Shown: positions 15,884 to 23,709, counted from the stretch's first letter. The stretch: DNA of 28,523 nucleotides from Amarolinea aalborgensis (GCF_900491745.1 NZ_UETR01000039.1:1-28523), one strand, 5' to 3'. Translations and numbers: made by a program. The notes: generated from the sequence alone by a model not told the origin.

Positions 15884-16561
15884 TCAGGCAATCCACAACA
15901 GGTACAGGCCCACGGCGATAACGATCACGCCACTGACCTTCTCTATGACGTTCGACCAACGGCCGGCCGCCAGCATTCCCGCCAGCACGCCGGCAAAGGT
16001 GCCTGCTAGCACGATCGGTACGCCGCGGCCCAGGGCATAGACGAACAATAGCACGGCGCCGTAGACGATAGCGCCCTCGGCCATGACGTAGGTCAGTACG
16101 ACCGCCAGCACGGGTGTGGCGCACTGCGAAGCCACCAGGCCTGATACCAGCCCCAGGGCTAAGGCGCCCGGCACGCCGCGCCAGGCGACACGCTCGCGCT
16201 GGGCCGCAAACCAGGAGGGCAGGGACAGATGCAGCACGCCCAGCAACTGCAGGCCGATCACCAGGCACACAGCGGCCACAACGTAGTAGAACCAGGTCTG
16301 CCCCGCCGCGCCCAGCATACTGCCGATCAAAGCCGCCGCCACCCCCAGTAGCATGAAGGTAATAGCCAGGCCCGTGGCAAAAGTGGCCGAAAGCAAGAAG
16401 CTGCGCCGGCGGTTCAGGTCCTGGCTGCCGCCCAGAAACCCGACGATCAGCGGGATCATGGCGATGTTGCACGGCCCGATGCTGGTGACCACGCCGCCGC
16501 CAAAAACCAACACCAGGGCCAACGGCGAGATGCGCTGGATGACTGTCAGGTCCCAGTCCAT
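15884..16561 (-). CDS. ccdA: CcdA/DsbD-type transmembrane thiol-redox transporter, copy 2
   Basis: Second CcdA-like membrane protein, 225 residues. The redox cysteines are Cys31 in VTSIGPCNIAMIPLIVGF and Cys147 in GLVASQCATPVL. Sequence, length and the order with a thioredoxin gene directly upstream match copy 1, so the pair arose by duplication of a ccdA-thioredoxin unit. Differences are concentrated in the N-terminus and loops. Its thioredoxin partner is intact, unlike that of copy 1, so this copy may be the working electron-transfer pair. Two bases separate its ATG from the partner stop. Confidence 0.85.
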   Translation of the reverse strand: MDWDLTVIQRISPLALVLVFGGGVVTSIGPCNIAMIPLIVGFLGGSQDLNRRRSFLLSATFATGLAITFMLLGVAAALIGSMLGAAGQTWFYYVVAAVCLVIGLQLLGVLHLSLPSWFAAQRERVAWRGVPGALALGLVSGLVASQCATPVLAVVLTYVMAEGAIVYGAVLLFVYALGRGVPIVLAGTFAGVLAGMLAAGRWSNVIEKVSGVIVIAVGLYLLWIA

Positions 16562-16563
16562 GT

Positions 16564-17082
16564 TCAGCCTCCCATGGCCAGTTGGCCCAGGGTCTCGCGC
16601 AGTGCATCGGGCTCCATCACGCCCATAACTTGTTGCGCCTGTCCCTTGCGGTCAATGAACACAGTGGTTGGGATAACGCGCAGGCCGAGGCGCTCCATCA
16701 GGGCCGTGTTGGCCCGGTCGTAGACGTTGACATCCACCAGGACAATCTGATTGGCGAACTCCGGGTAGACTTGCTCGACGACCTTCGTCATCTCTTTGCA
16801 GGGAATACAGTCGGTAGAGTGCATGAAAACCAGGGTGGGATGGCTTGCAGCCAGGGCCTGGTCGAGCTGCTCAGCCGGCAATCCTGCCGAGACCAGAGCC
16901 GAGCTGGCTGCCGGGGCGCCGGTGGTCGTCGCGGCCGGCTGCTGCTTCTCCTTGAGCAACAGGATCATGATGATGGCGACGCCCAGCACGGCCAGCACCA
17001 TGAAGGTGGTCAGGCTGTTGTTCATCTTCTTGATCTGCCGCGGTTGGGGCGGGCGTTGGGTTGATGAGTGTTTTTTGGTCAT
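16564..17082 (-). CDS. Membrane-anchored thioredoxin-domain protein, copy 2
   Basis: A 172-residue protein with a short basic cytoplasmic N-terminus, a single membrane helix at about 25-44 (FMVLAVLGVAIIMILLL), an Ala/Thr-rich linker and an outward-facing thioredoxin domain. The active site is CIPC (Cys92, Cys95), followed by YPEFANQIVLVDVNVYD and the cis-proline region VIPTTVF. It would accept electrons from the adjacent CcdA and reduce extracytoplasmic disulfides or metal-bound thiols. An internal ATG at residue 20 is possible, but the first ATG is coupled to the preceding CDF gene stop. The CIPC motif differs from the CGPC of general thioredoxins. Confidence 0.87.
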   Translation of the reverse strand: MTKKHSSTQRPPQPRQIKKMNNSLTTFMVLAVLGVAIIMILLLKEKQQPAATTTGAPAASSALVSAGLPAEQLDQALAASHPTLVFMHSTDCIPCKEMTKVVEQVYPEFANQIVLVDVNVYDRANTALMERLGLRVIPTTVFIDRKGQAQQVMGVMEPDALRETLGQLAMGG

Positions 17083-17085
17083 CGA

Positions 17086-18021
17086 TCACTTACCTTTCAG
17101 CGTAGCTGCCGGCAGCGGAAGCGGCCGACCCTGGCCGCAGGCAGCGCACTCGATTTGGATGGTGGTGTGTTCGATTCCAAAGGCGGCCAGGCGCTGTTTG
17201 ATCTCCGCCGCGATGCCGCCGCAGTCATGCAGGCTTTGGTCGGTGGCGACGACGTGGGCGCTCAAGGCAACGTGCCCCGAGCACAGGCTCCAGACGTGCA
17301 GGTCATGCACGTCCTGCACGCCGGGCGCCTCGGCCATGCTTTGGCCGATTTTGTCGAGCGCAAGCCCTTCGGGGACCCCCTCAACCAGGATGTGCAGGGC
17401 ACTTCTGAGCACGCGCCAGGAGCTGAACAGGATCAGAACGCCGATGAGCACGCTGACCAGGGGATCCACCCATTCCCAGCCCGTGTACCAGATGACGCCG
17501 GCCGCCACGATGACGCCCACCGAGGACACCGCGTCGCCGACGACATGCAGGAACGCGCTGCGGACGTTCAAATCCTCGCGCTCACCCGCGTGTTCATGTT
17601 CGTCGTGATCGTGGCCGCCGAGCACGAAGACCACGATCAGGTTGGCGACCAGGCCGATGGTCGCAATGATCAGCATTTCCACGCTCTTGACCGGCTGCGG
17701 GTTTTGCCAGCGCTGCCAGGACTCGAAGAAGATGGCGATGGCAATCGCGCCCAACAAGATGCCGTTGATGAGGGCGGCGAGCACTTCCAGGCGGTGGAAG
17801 CCGTAGGTGTGGCGGTCGTCGGCGGGCAGGGCGGAAAGCCGCAGGGCCAGATAGCTCAAGACCAGCGCGAAGACGTCCATCAACACGTGGCCCGCATCTG
17901 AAAGCAGCGCCAGGCTGCCCGTCCAGTAGCCGCCGATGACTTCAGCGATCAGGATGGCGAGGGTGACGCCGATTGAGATGAGAAAACGTCGGCCGATGTT
18001 GGTGTTTTCATGTGCTGGCAT
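17086..18021 (-). CDS. czcD: Cation diffusion facilitator (CDF) metal exporter, CzcD/ZitB-like
   Basis: Exports Zn2+ or related divalent metals in exchange for protons. The 311 residues have six hydrophobic helices. The membrane metal site is formed by D42/H45/D49 in SDAGHVLMD and H159/D163 in LHVVGDAVSS, the HD pattern typical of zinc transporters. A His-rich loop HDHDEHEHAGERED joins helices IV and V. The cytoplasmic C-terminal domain has VHDLHVWSLCSGHVALSAHVV and a final CAACG not usual for the family, a possible extra metal ligand. AGAGG precedes the ATG. First gene of the CDF-thioredoxin-CcdA-methyltransferase-CopZ stretch. Confidence 0.9.
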   Translation of the reverse strand: MPAHENTNIGRRFLISIGVTLAILIAEVIGGYWTGSLALLSDAGHVLMDVFALVLSYLALRLSALPADDRHTYGFHRLEVLAALINGILLGAIAIAIFFESWQRWQNPQPVKSVEMLIIATIGLVANLIVVFVLGGHDHDEHEHAGEREDLNVRSAFLHVVGDAVSSVGVIVAAGVIWYTGWEWVDPLVSVLIGVLILFSSWRVLRSALHILVEGVPEGLALDKIGQSMAEAPGVQDVHDLHVWSLCSGHVALSAHVVATDQSLHDCGGIAAEIKQRLAAFGIEHTTIQIECAACGQGRPLPLPAATLKGK

Positions 18022-18032
18022 AACGTTTGCCT

Positions 18033-18800
18033 CTAACTTTGGCCTTTCTCGACCTGCTGGGCCTCTTTCGCCTTGAGCGCCCCCCAGGCCTTCTTGGCGC
18101 GCGAAGTCGGGATGGCTTTTTGCGCCAGGAACTCCAGATGCTTTACGATCGCTGGCAGCACGGAGATCGGAAATCCGACCACTGTCTCGGAAGCAGCCAG
18201 GTCGGTCGCATCACGGCAACCATAGCAGCCATAGCTGAAGTTCAACCGCTCTTCGAGATACGGCACGATGGCGGCGTCGACGCAGGTGGCCTGCAGGATG
18301 GCGGTCGAACTCTGGATGCGCTGCCCGCCGGTGGCGTGGAGGTAAGCCAGGTTAATCCACATCAACTTCTCAACATCATCCTCCACGATGACCACATCAG
18401 GGAGCACAGGCGCAGCGGAGAGGGGAAAGATCAGCAGGCTGTGGATTTGGTCGGGCGCCAGCCTGGGCATTTCTTCAAACATCTTCTGTCCCACGGCCGG
18501 GTCTTGCACGATGCCGAAACCCACCAGACCTTTTCCGTTCCTTAATCCTTCGGGCAAGGGGCGAAACCCAAAGGCTGCGGCCGCCGCCGGACAGGCCAGC
18601 CCTTCACCGTCCAGGCTGACAGTCTCCCCATGCCGGGCGCGCATCAACCCCTGAGAGAAACGGTGTTGCGACAGGGTTACACCCGTCGCTGACAGTGGCG
18701 GGTCAACCCGGAAACTCACGCCGATGACCGACGCCGACAGACCCAGGATATCCTGCATCTGTTTGGCCATAATCCGGATCGCTTCAAGTTCCATATCCAT
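18033..18800 (-). CDS. DUF169 family protein
   Basis: A 255-residue soluble protein of the DUF169 family, common in anaerobes and archaea and without known function. Recognisable parts are an N-terminal GLSASVIGVSF strand, ALACP-like Cys70 in GEGLACPAAAAAFG, a central LPDVVIVEDDVEKLMWI, Cys173 in LQATCVDA, and the signature FSYGCYGCRDATDLAASETVVGFP with Cys192 and Cys195. The conserved cysteines suggest metal or cofactor binding. Two ATGs six bases apart (18800 and 18794) are possible; the second is better spaced from AAGGAA. It lies between a metal exporter and a NifX-like gene. Confidence 0.75.
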   Translation of the reverse strand: MDMELEAIRIMAKQMQDILGLSASVIGVSFRVDPPLSATGVTLSQHRFSQGLMRARHGETVSLDGEGLACPAAAAAFGFRPLPEGLRNGKGLVGFGIVQDPAVGQKMFEEMPRLAPDQIHSLLIFPLSAAPVLPDVVIVEDDVEKLMWINLAYLHATGGQRIQSSTAILQATCVDAAIVPYLEERLNFSYGCYGCRDATDLAASETVVGFPISVLPAIVKHLEFLAQKAIPTSRAKKAWGALKAKEAQQVEKGQS

Positions 18801-18826
18801 TTCCTTCCCGATGACCGGGGTTGCAC

Positions 18827-19219
18827 CTAATGCAGTCGTTCTTGGTGGTCGATAATCGTCCCATTGGCAGCTTGCAAGGCGGCTTCTTCGATGTTAGCGA
18901 TCGTGGTGATGATGGGACGAATGCCGGCCTGTTGCAGGCTTGCGTGCGCACCCATCCCCATGCCGCGTGCCAGCAACACCTGGCAGTCGGCGATCGGGGC
19001 CGCCATGCGGCCGTGGGTATCCCGGGACGCCGCATCGAAACCGTGGGCCACTCCTTCGACATGGACGTGCCCGTCAGCGCCCTGGCCGTGCGCGACCTTC
19101 TCACGCTGTTCGCGGCCCACGACCTGCCCATCCACGACCGTCAGAACGACATAGTAGGGGGCGCGGCCGAAATGCTGGCTGATGGTCACGCCGTCCTCGG
19201 TGACTGCTGCGATCTTCAT
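18827..19219 (-). CDS. NifX/NafY-type (dinitrogenase iron-molybdenum cofactor family) protein
   Basis: A 130-residue protein of the NifB/NifX/NafY-like cofactor-binding fold. It begins KIAAVTEDGVTISQHFGRAPYYVV, the family hallmark including SxHFGRA. A variable loop with GADGHVHVEGVAHGFDA follows, then the core ends DCQVLLARGMGMGAHASLQQAGI and an Ile/Ala-rich strand. Small stand-alone members bind metal clusters or are of unknown function; no nitrogenase genes are present. The ATG follows GGAGA and is one base from the FmdE-1 stop. His residues in the loop could bind metal, an inference. Confidence 0.82.
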   Translation of the reverse strand: MKIAAVTEDGVTISQHFGRAPYYVVLTVVDGQVVGREQREKVAHGQGADGHVHVEGVAHGFDAASRDTHGRMAAPIADCQVLLARGMGMGAHASLQQAGIRPIITTIANIEEAALQAANGTIIDHQERLH

Positions 19220-19220
19220 G

Positions 19221-19826
19221 TCAGTTTTTCTCCGCGCACGGCATGCAGACGATCTGCCCGTTCTTGACGCGGGCATACCGCTCGACCGCTACCTCGCCGC
19301 ATTCGGCGCAGATGATGGTGTTGAAGTCGTGCGGCCGGCCGGCGGGCAGCTTGATCTCGGTGACCGGCCCGATCTTGAACAAGTCAGCATCGGCCGCGTC
19401 CAGGATGAAGTCAATGTTCGGCTCCACCAGCGCAGGATCGATCTTGGAGGCCGGTACGTTGTTTTTGCGATACTGGATGAACTCCGACTCCTGGTTGCGC
19501 TTGATCACCTCGTTGCGGGTGGCGACGCGCACGCTGCGCCCGGTCTTGACCTCCACCAGGGTCAACACGAACTTGCCGTAGCCGAGTTTACGGATGTTGC
19601 CCTTGCCGAAGGTGCAGCCGGTCGCCATCTGGATGCCGTCGGCATAGCAGGTGGCGCAGTGCTCGCTGTCAATCTCGATCAGCGCCGTCAACTGGCCATC
19701 GGCCGCGCGCGGCACGCCCAATGCCTCCAGCGCGGCCAGGCCGGCGCGCAGACCCATCGGCATGGCGGGGCACTTGTGGCCGTGCAACAGCAGGCCAGCC
19801 TTGTACAGTTCATTGTTGCGGTCCAT
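19221..19826 (-). CDS. FmdE-family protein with C-terminal zinc ribbon, paralogue 1
   Basis: A 201-residue member of the FmdE family, named after a protein that co-purifies with formylmethanofuran dehydrogenase but now found widely. LLLHGHKCPAMPMGLRAGL (Cys19) and CATCYADGIQMATGCTFGKGN (Cys57, 60, 71) are the canonical cysteine-bearing motifs. The C-terminus holds a zinc ribbon ICAECGEVAVERY with CMPCAEKN. No formylmethanofuran dehydrogenase catalytic subunits are in the window, so a different molybdenum, tungsten or metal role is likely. AAGGAG at good spacing supports this start. Of the three FmdE paralogues here, this one keeps the most cysteines. Confidence 0.85.
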   Translation of the reverse strand: MDRNNELYKAGLLLHGHKCPAMPMGLRAGLAALEALGVPRAADGQLTALIEIDSEHCATCYADGIQMATGCTFGKGNIRKLGYGKFVLTLVEVKTGRSVRVATRNEVIKRNQESEFIQYRKNNVPASKIDPALVEPNIDFILDAADADLFKIGPVTEIKLPAGRPHDFNTIICAECGEVAVERYARVKNGQIVCMPCAEKN

Positions 19827-19846
19827 GTTGAAAATTCTCCTTGAAA

Positions 19847-20470
19847 TTAGCGCTCAACCAAAACGGTTTTTTCGTAGCCCGAGCAGGGGATGCACACCGG
19901 CTTCCCGTCCTTGGTGCGCACATAGCGGTCGAAGACATACTCGCCGCACACGCTGCACTTGGTTTTGTTGAACGAACCCTTGACAGGGGTGTAGGCGAAA
20001 TCCGGCTTGGCTTCCACCTTGAAGATGGCCTCATCCGGCTGGTCATAGACCCACCGGATGACCTCGCGCCGCACTTCCAGCGGAATGTGCGAAGGCTCGA
20101 TGCCCTTCTTGCGATAGGCAAAGAACTCAGCCTTGCCCATCGCGTCAACGAAATCCGGCAGGAGCGAGTAGCGCACCGCGCCCTTCTGCGGATGGTAGAA
20201 CGTGACGGCCAGTTTGCCGTAGAACGTCTTGGCGATCATCACCTTGCCATAGGTGGCGCCGGTGGCAATCTGCACGCCGTCCATCATGCAGGTCTGCGGA
20301 TGGCCCTCGCCCAGCTCGGGGAAGACGAAGAAACCGTGGTCGGCTTCCTTCTCAGCGCCCAGGTAGGCGAGCGCCAGCTTGCCCATGCGGTAGCCGATCG
20401 GCATGAAGGGACACTCATGCGCGTGGAACTCAAAGGCCCATTCTGGGGGGATGTGTTGCGTAGTCATCAT
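19847..20470 (-). CDS. FmdE-family protein with C-terminal zinc ribbon, paralogue 2
   Basis: Second FmdE member, 207 residues. The opening EFHAHECPFMPIGYRMGKLAL keeps Cys20, but the second motif reads TCMMDGVQIATGATYGKVMI: Cys61 is kept while the Cys of TGCT is Ala72 and the GKGN is lost. The zinc ribbon KCSVCGEYVFDRY plus CIPCSGYEK is intact. The altered core implies a different metal site or a non-catalytic partner of paralogue 1, whose gene follows after 20 bases. It starts behind AAAGGA. Function is not known. Confidence 0.83.
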   Translation of the reverse strand: MMTTQHIPPEWAFEFHAHECPFMPIGYRMGKLALAYLGAEKEADHGFFVFPELGEGHPQTCMMDGVQIATGATYGKVMIAKTFYGKLAVTFYHPQKGAVRYSLLPDFVDAMGKAEFFAYRKKGIEPSHIPLEVRREVIRWVYDQPDEAIFKVEAKPDFAYTPVKGSFNKTKCSVCGEYVFDRYVRTKDGKPVCIPCSGYEKTVLVER

Positions 20471-20527
20471 CGAATCCTTTCGTCACCTATCAGACGTCTC
20501 GAAGGCGCCTGACACGTCTGGTTTAAG

Positions 20528-21298
20528 CTACTTCATGAGATCGTAGATCATCTTGGCCGCAATCAGCCACAGCAGCACGCCGATCATCTTCTTGAGCTGG
20601 CTGCTCGACAGCTTCGTCTTCATGAGTTGCGAGCCGACGATCGAGCCGGCGGCGGCCATCACTGCTGTGATGCCGATGAAAAGCGAGTCCAGCCCGCCCA
20701 GGGTCGCGTGGCCCAGGAAGCCGGAGAAGGACGAGAACACCACGACGAGCGCGGTCGTACCAGCGGCTACCTTGGGGTCCAATCCCAGCCAGTTGAGCAC
20801 CGGCAGGATGAAGTTGCCACCCCCTACGCCCAGCAGCCCGCCCAGGAAGCCGGCGACGCCGCCGACGCCCGCGCCGGCAGCCACCTCGATCGGCCGACTG
20901 AGTGCGCGCTCGCGCTTCTTCGCGTGGTAAAAGAGCATCATGAAGCCGGCAAAGACCAGGAAAGCTGCGAACATACCCAGCAGCAGCCGCTTGTCCACAT
21001 ACGGCGTCAGCCGCGCGCCGAATGGCGACAGGATGACGGCGACGATCAGCACCGGCAGGCCGACCCGGAAGTTGATCAGCTTGCCGCGCCAGTAATTGAT
21101 CGTGGCGAACAGCAGGCTGACCACGTTCAGCAGCAGCGCGGTTGGCGTGGCCTCGGCCAGCGGCACGCCGAGATAATAAAACAACGGCACAAACAGGAAC
21201 GCTGCGCCCAGCCCGGCCATGGCCAGTAGGCCGGAGAAGACGAAGACCAGCGCCGCGCTGATCAGAATCGTAGTTGAATCAGTCGGCAAGATACTCAC
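20528..21298 (-). CDS. TSUP (TauE/SafE-type) permease, copy 1
   Basis: Integral membrane protein of 256 residues with about eight hydrophobic segments, of the TauE/SafE family that exports sulfite, sulfoacetate or other organosulfur anions. Typical features are an N-terminal half ending in GKLINFRVGLPVLIV and the repeated half signature GVGGVAGFLGGLLGVGGGNFILPVLNWLGLD. The start codon is GTG with GAGG just upstream; no better ATG is seen. Its substrate is unknown; neighbours are FmdE and VKOR genes. A second TSUP gene lies about 4 kb upstream. Confidence 0.85.
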   Translation of the reverse strand: MSILPTDSTTILISAALVFVFSGLLAMAGLGAAFLFVPLFYYLGVPLAEATPTALLLNVVSLLFATINYWRGKLINFRVGLPVLIVAVILSPFGARLTPYVDKRLLLGMFAAFLVFAGFMMLFYHAKKRERALSRPIEVAAGAGVGGVAGFLGGLLGVGGGNFILPVLNWLGLDPKVAAGTTALVVVFSSFSGFLGHATLGGLDSLFIGITAVMAAAGSIVGSQLMKTKLSSSQLKKMIGVLLWLIAAKMIYDLMK

Positions 21299-21346
21299 CT
21301 CGCGCTTTCATTTTTGACTCGCACAGCCCATTCTTCGAGCACGAAC

Positions 21347-22267
21347 TCAGCCAGGCTCAGCAACCGGATCATCGTCCACCACCTCCTCTTCATCCTGACC
21401 ATCCTCATCATCCGGCGCAAAAGCGTGCCGCGCCGGCTCGACGCTCAGTAGCATCAGCAAGGTGATGACCGCCGCTGAGGTCAGGCACCAGATGCACACC
21501 GCACGGATGACAAACGGTTCCAGGTAGGTCAGGTACAGAGAAAACATGACGCCAAACAGGGCCATGGCCAGGCCGGCGACGGGCGCCTGGGCGGCCAATG
21601 GGCCGCGCCCCGACCTGTTTAGCAGCCAGGCGGCCAGGATGCCGACGTAGCCGGCCGCGCCCAATACGCCCACGGGCAGCACACCGAACAGCCGGGCATA
21701 AGGGCTGCTCTGCACGGCATGGCAGTCGCCTACCGGGCCGCATACCGCCTGCACCAGCTGCGTCTCTACGTAAGACAGGTAACCGGCCACCGCCAGCCCG
21801 GCCAGCGCCAGCAGCGGCGTCAGGACATTCCACCCCACTTTGGCGAAGCGGGACATCTCGCCACCGTCGGAGCGCACCATGCGGATGCCCGCATAGATCA
21901 GGGAAACCACCATCCCAGCGATGACGGCGATGGCCAGTGCGAAGCCGTTGGAGCGCGGCTCGGAAGCCTGCGCCTCGACCGGAGCGTCAAGCGGCATGGC
22001 GATTGGCTGCGGCACGCCGCGCACGACCGGAGAGGAAGCGGCCACGGTGGGAAGCCCGGTTGAGGGTGGCTCATTTGGCTGCTGTTCGTTGGCAGTGGGC
22101 GTTGCCTGGGCCGCGGCGGTGGCCCAGGCCGCCTCCTGCTCATCACAAATATGACAGGCTTTCACCGTCGGTGTTGGACGCGGCGCCGCGGCGACCGGCA
22201 GCGCCAGGTTCAAGACAGTGGCTAGCCAAAGGGCGAACATCGCCCCGCGAAAAATCCACAAACGCAT
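21347..22267 (-). CDS. VKOR-family membrane thiol oxidoreductase with N-terminal CxxC and acidic tail
   Basis: A 306-residue protein. A signal peptide or anchor (1-27) is followed by a CHIC pair (Cys38, Cys41) and a Pro/Ala/Gln-rich linker to about 105. The VKOR domain begins at about 108 with four to five helices. It has the loop cysteines Cys176 and Cys182 (VCGPVGDCHAV), a Ser/Pro-rich SSPYARLFGVLPVG segment, and the quinone-site CIWC (Cys258, Cys261). The tail is strongly acidic (DDEDGQDEEE). VKOR homologues oxidise periplasmic DsbA-like thiols with quinones, the opposite direction to CcdA. No DsbA-like domain is fused, unlike many bacterial VKORs. AAGGAT lies before the ATG. Confidence 0.82.
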   Translation of the reverse strand: MRLWIFRGAMFALWLATVLNLALPVAAAPRPTPTVKACHICDEQEAAWATAAAQATPTANEQQPNEPPSTGLPTVAASSPVVRGVPQPIAMPLDAPVEAQASEPRSNGFALAIAVIAGMVVSLIYAGIRMVRSDGGEMSRFAKVGWNVLTPLLALAGLAVAGYLSYVETQLVQAVCGPVGDCHAVQSSPYARLFGVLPVGVLGAAGYVGILAAWLLNRSGRGPLAAQAPVAGLAMALFGVMFSLYLTYLEPFVIRAVCIWCLTSAAVITLLMLLSVEPARHAFAPDDEDGQDEEEVVDDDPVAEPG

Positions 22268-22341
22268 CAGTCAATCCTTGTAGATCATGATCTTGTGGCT
22301 GCGTTGGCAGCCTTGCGCCGGAAGAACGGTGACCTCTGGCG

Positions 22342-22935
22342 TTAGTCGCTCTTATGGCGCGGCCGGCCGCTGCCGCCGTGCCGCGTCATCTCTATCTCGG
22401 CCAGGATGGCCAGTGCAATCTCGGCTGGCTCGCGGCCGCCCAGATCCAGGCCGATGGGCGCGCATACGCGGGCCAACTGCTCCTCGCTGAAGCCGTCGGC
22501 GCGCAGGTGCTCCAGGATGACGCCGATCTTGCGCCGACTGCCGATCATGCCGATGTAAGCTGCGGGCGCCGGCAGCACATCGCGCAGCGCCTGCTCATCG
22601 GTGACATGATCCTCGCTGATGAGCACGACGTAGGTGCGTTCAGTGATTGTATCGAGCGCAAGCTGCGGCCGGTCGGCCCGTTCGGCGAGCAAATCTACGA
22701 CCTGGACATCGTATCCGACCATACGCGCAAGCTCGGCCAGGGGCCGGCCGATGTGCCCGCCGCCGACGATGAGTAGCATAGGCCTGGGTAGATAAGGTTC
22801 GATGAACACGTTCACCGCGCCGCCGCACAGCGTGCCGATGGCGTCGGGGCCTTCCTCTTGCAAGGCGAAATGGAACAACCGTGGCTGGCCTTCGGCCAGA
22901 GTTTGCTGCGCTGCCTGGCGGATGCGAACTTCGAG
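22342..22935 (-). pseudogene. xdhC: XdhC-family protein lacking its N-terminal domain
   Basis: XdhC inserts the sulfurated molybdenum cofactor into xanthine-dehydrogenase-type enzymes. The frame encodes the XdhC C-terminal Rossmann domain (LLIVGGGHIGRPLAELARMV, then YIGMIGSRRKIGVILEHL and LDLGGREPAEIALAILAEI), preceded by only about 45 residues of the XdhC/CoxI domain from LEVRIRQ. The usual first half with GSTPR and GGGCLE motifs is absent; the upstream boundary is the stop of the ferredoxin frame, which is in the same reading frame. The only start is a TTG (22878) without a clear ribosome site. A truncated, perhaps non-functional gene, or one translated by readthrough. Confidence 0.7.
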
Positions 22936-23295
22936 CTAAGGCGCCACTGTTGGGCGTTGCACCACGTCGTACTTCTCGCGGTTCGCCTTGAGCTCGTCCT
23001 TGGCATGGCGCAGCAGCTTGCGCTCACGCACGAGTTGGCGGATGAAGCCGCGCGATGGAAACTCAAGCGCGTCCTGGGTGCAGACCGTGGCGCAGGTGGT
23101 ACAGCCGACCATACAATGGAATGGGTTCACGACCACCGGCTGGTTGGCTGTGTAGTCGAAGCCGTACACCTGGCGGCCGCATGAGGTCACACACTGGCCA
23201 CAGCCAACGCAGCGGTCGGCGATCACCGTAGGGTGCCAGGCGATCCCTTCACGGGGGATGCCATGCCATGGATTCATAAAATTGTTGTTGCTCAT
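22936..23295 (-). CDS. Ferredoxin-type 2x[4Fe-4S] protein from an internal start
   Basis: AGGAG with good spacing precedes the internal ATG, so the last 119 residues of the fusion frame may be made alone. CVGCGQCVTSC (Cys29, 32, 35, 39) and CMVGCTTCATVC (Cys61, 65, 68, 72) should hold two [4Fe-4S] clusters. The C-terminal 45 residues are basic and helical (RQLVRERKLLRHAKDELK). It would be a small electron carrier or an electron-transfer subunit for an unidentified neighbour. The stop abuts the XdhC remnant in the same frame. Confidence 0.7.
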   Translation of the reverse strand: MSNNNFMNPWHGIPREGIAWHPTVIADRCVGCGQCVTSCGRQVYGFDYTANQPVVVNPFHCMVGCTTCATVCTQDALEFPSRGFIRQLVRERKLLRHAKDELKANREKYDVVQRPTVAP

Positions 23296-23709
23296 AAATG
23301 TCTCCTGACTAACGGGTCTATGCATGCGCGCGGAAGGACAGCATGCGACAGGGGGGGAAGTCGTCGCTGTTGGCCAGAACGCCTGGCCAGCGGCGGCGCC
23401 AGCCACAGCCGCCAGGCTCAAGGCCCGCTGCAAACGATCCTGGTTGATCTTGTAATGAATCTGCTGACGGTCTCTCCAGGAGGTCACCAAGCCTGCCCGT
23501 CGCAACACGCTCATCTGCTGCGACACGTAGGGCTGAGGGCGTCCGGTGCGTTCCGCCAGACGGCACACGCAGGCCTCCTCGCCCGATAATTGGCGCAGGA
23601 GCTCCAGGCGAAATGGGTGGCTAAGCGCCTTGAACACCTGTATGATCTGCTGGTCACTTTGCTGCAGGTCGTCCGCTTTGTCGGGTGAAGGGTCTCGACC
23701 GGTGGTCAT
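22936..23709 (-). CDS. ArsR-family regulator in continuous frame with a 4Fe-4S ferredoxin
   Basis: The first roughly 115 residues are an ArsR/SmtB winged helix: VFKALSHPFRLELLRQL, the metal box ACVCRLAERTG (Cys47, Cys49), PQPYVSQQMSVLRRAGLV, then an Ala-rich helix and VACCP. No stop follows. The frame runs through a 20-residue segment into MSNNNFMNPW at residue 139 and a two-cluster ferredoxin. Either a true 257-residue redox-sensing repressor or two genes whose stop was lost. A run of seven G (plus strand, 23351-23357) lies near the end of the regulator; one base more or fewer there would end the regulator before or at the ferredoxin start, so an indel is possible. AAAGGAG precedes the ATG. 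Confidence 0.75.
   Translation of the reverse strand: MTTGRDPSPDKADDLQQSDQQIIQVFKALSHPFRLELLRQLSGEEACVCRLAERTGRPQPYVSQQMSVLRRAGLVTSWRDRQQIHYKINQDRLQRALSLAAVAGAAAGQAFWPTATTSPPVACCPSARMHRPVSQETFMSNNNFMNPWHGIPREGIAWHPTVIADRCVGCGQCVTSCGRQVYGFDYTANQPVVVNPFHCMVGCTTCATVCTQDALEFPSRGFIRQLVRERKLLRHAKDELKANREKYDVVQRPTVAP

Noticed and set aside
17068..17901. Plus-strand open frame opposite the CDF exporter
   Set aside because: Fully antisense to a gene with intact HD metal-site motifs; composition (Asp, Gln, His rich) is typical of a shadow frame.
22297..22312. GGCTGC-4-GCAGCC hairpin between VKOR and the XdhC fragment
   Set aside because: Short stem without a following T tract on the transcribed strand; not convincing as a terminator.
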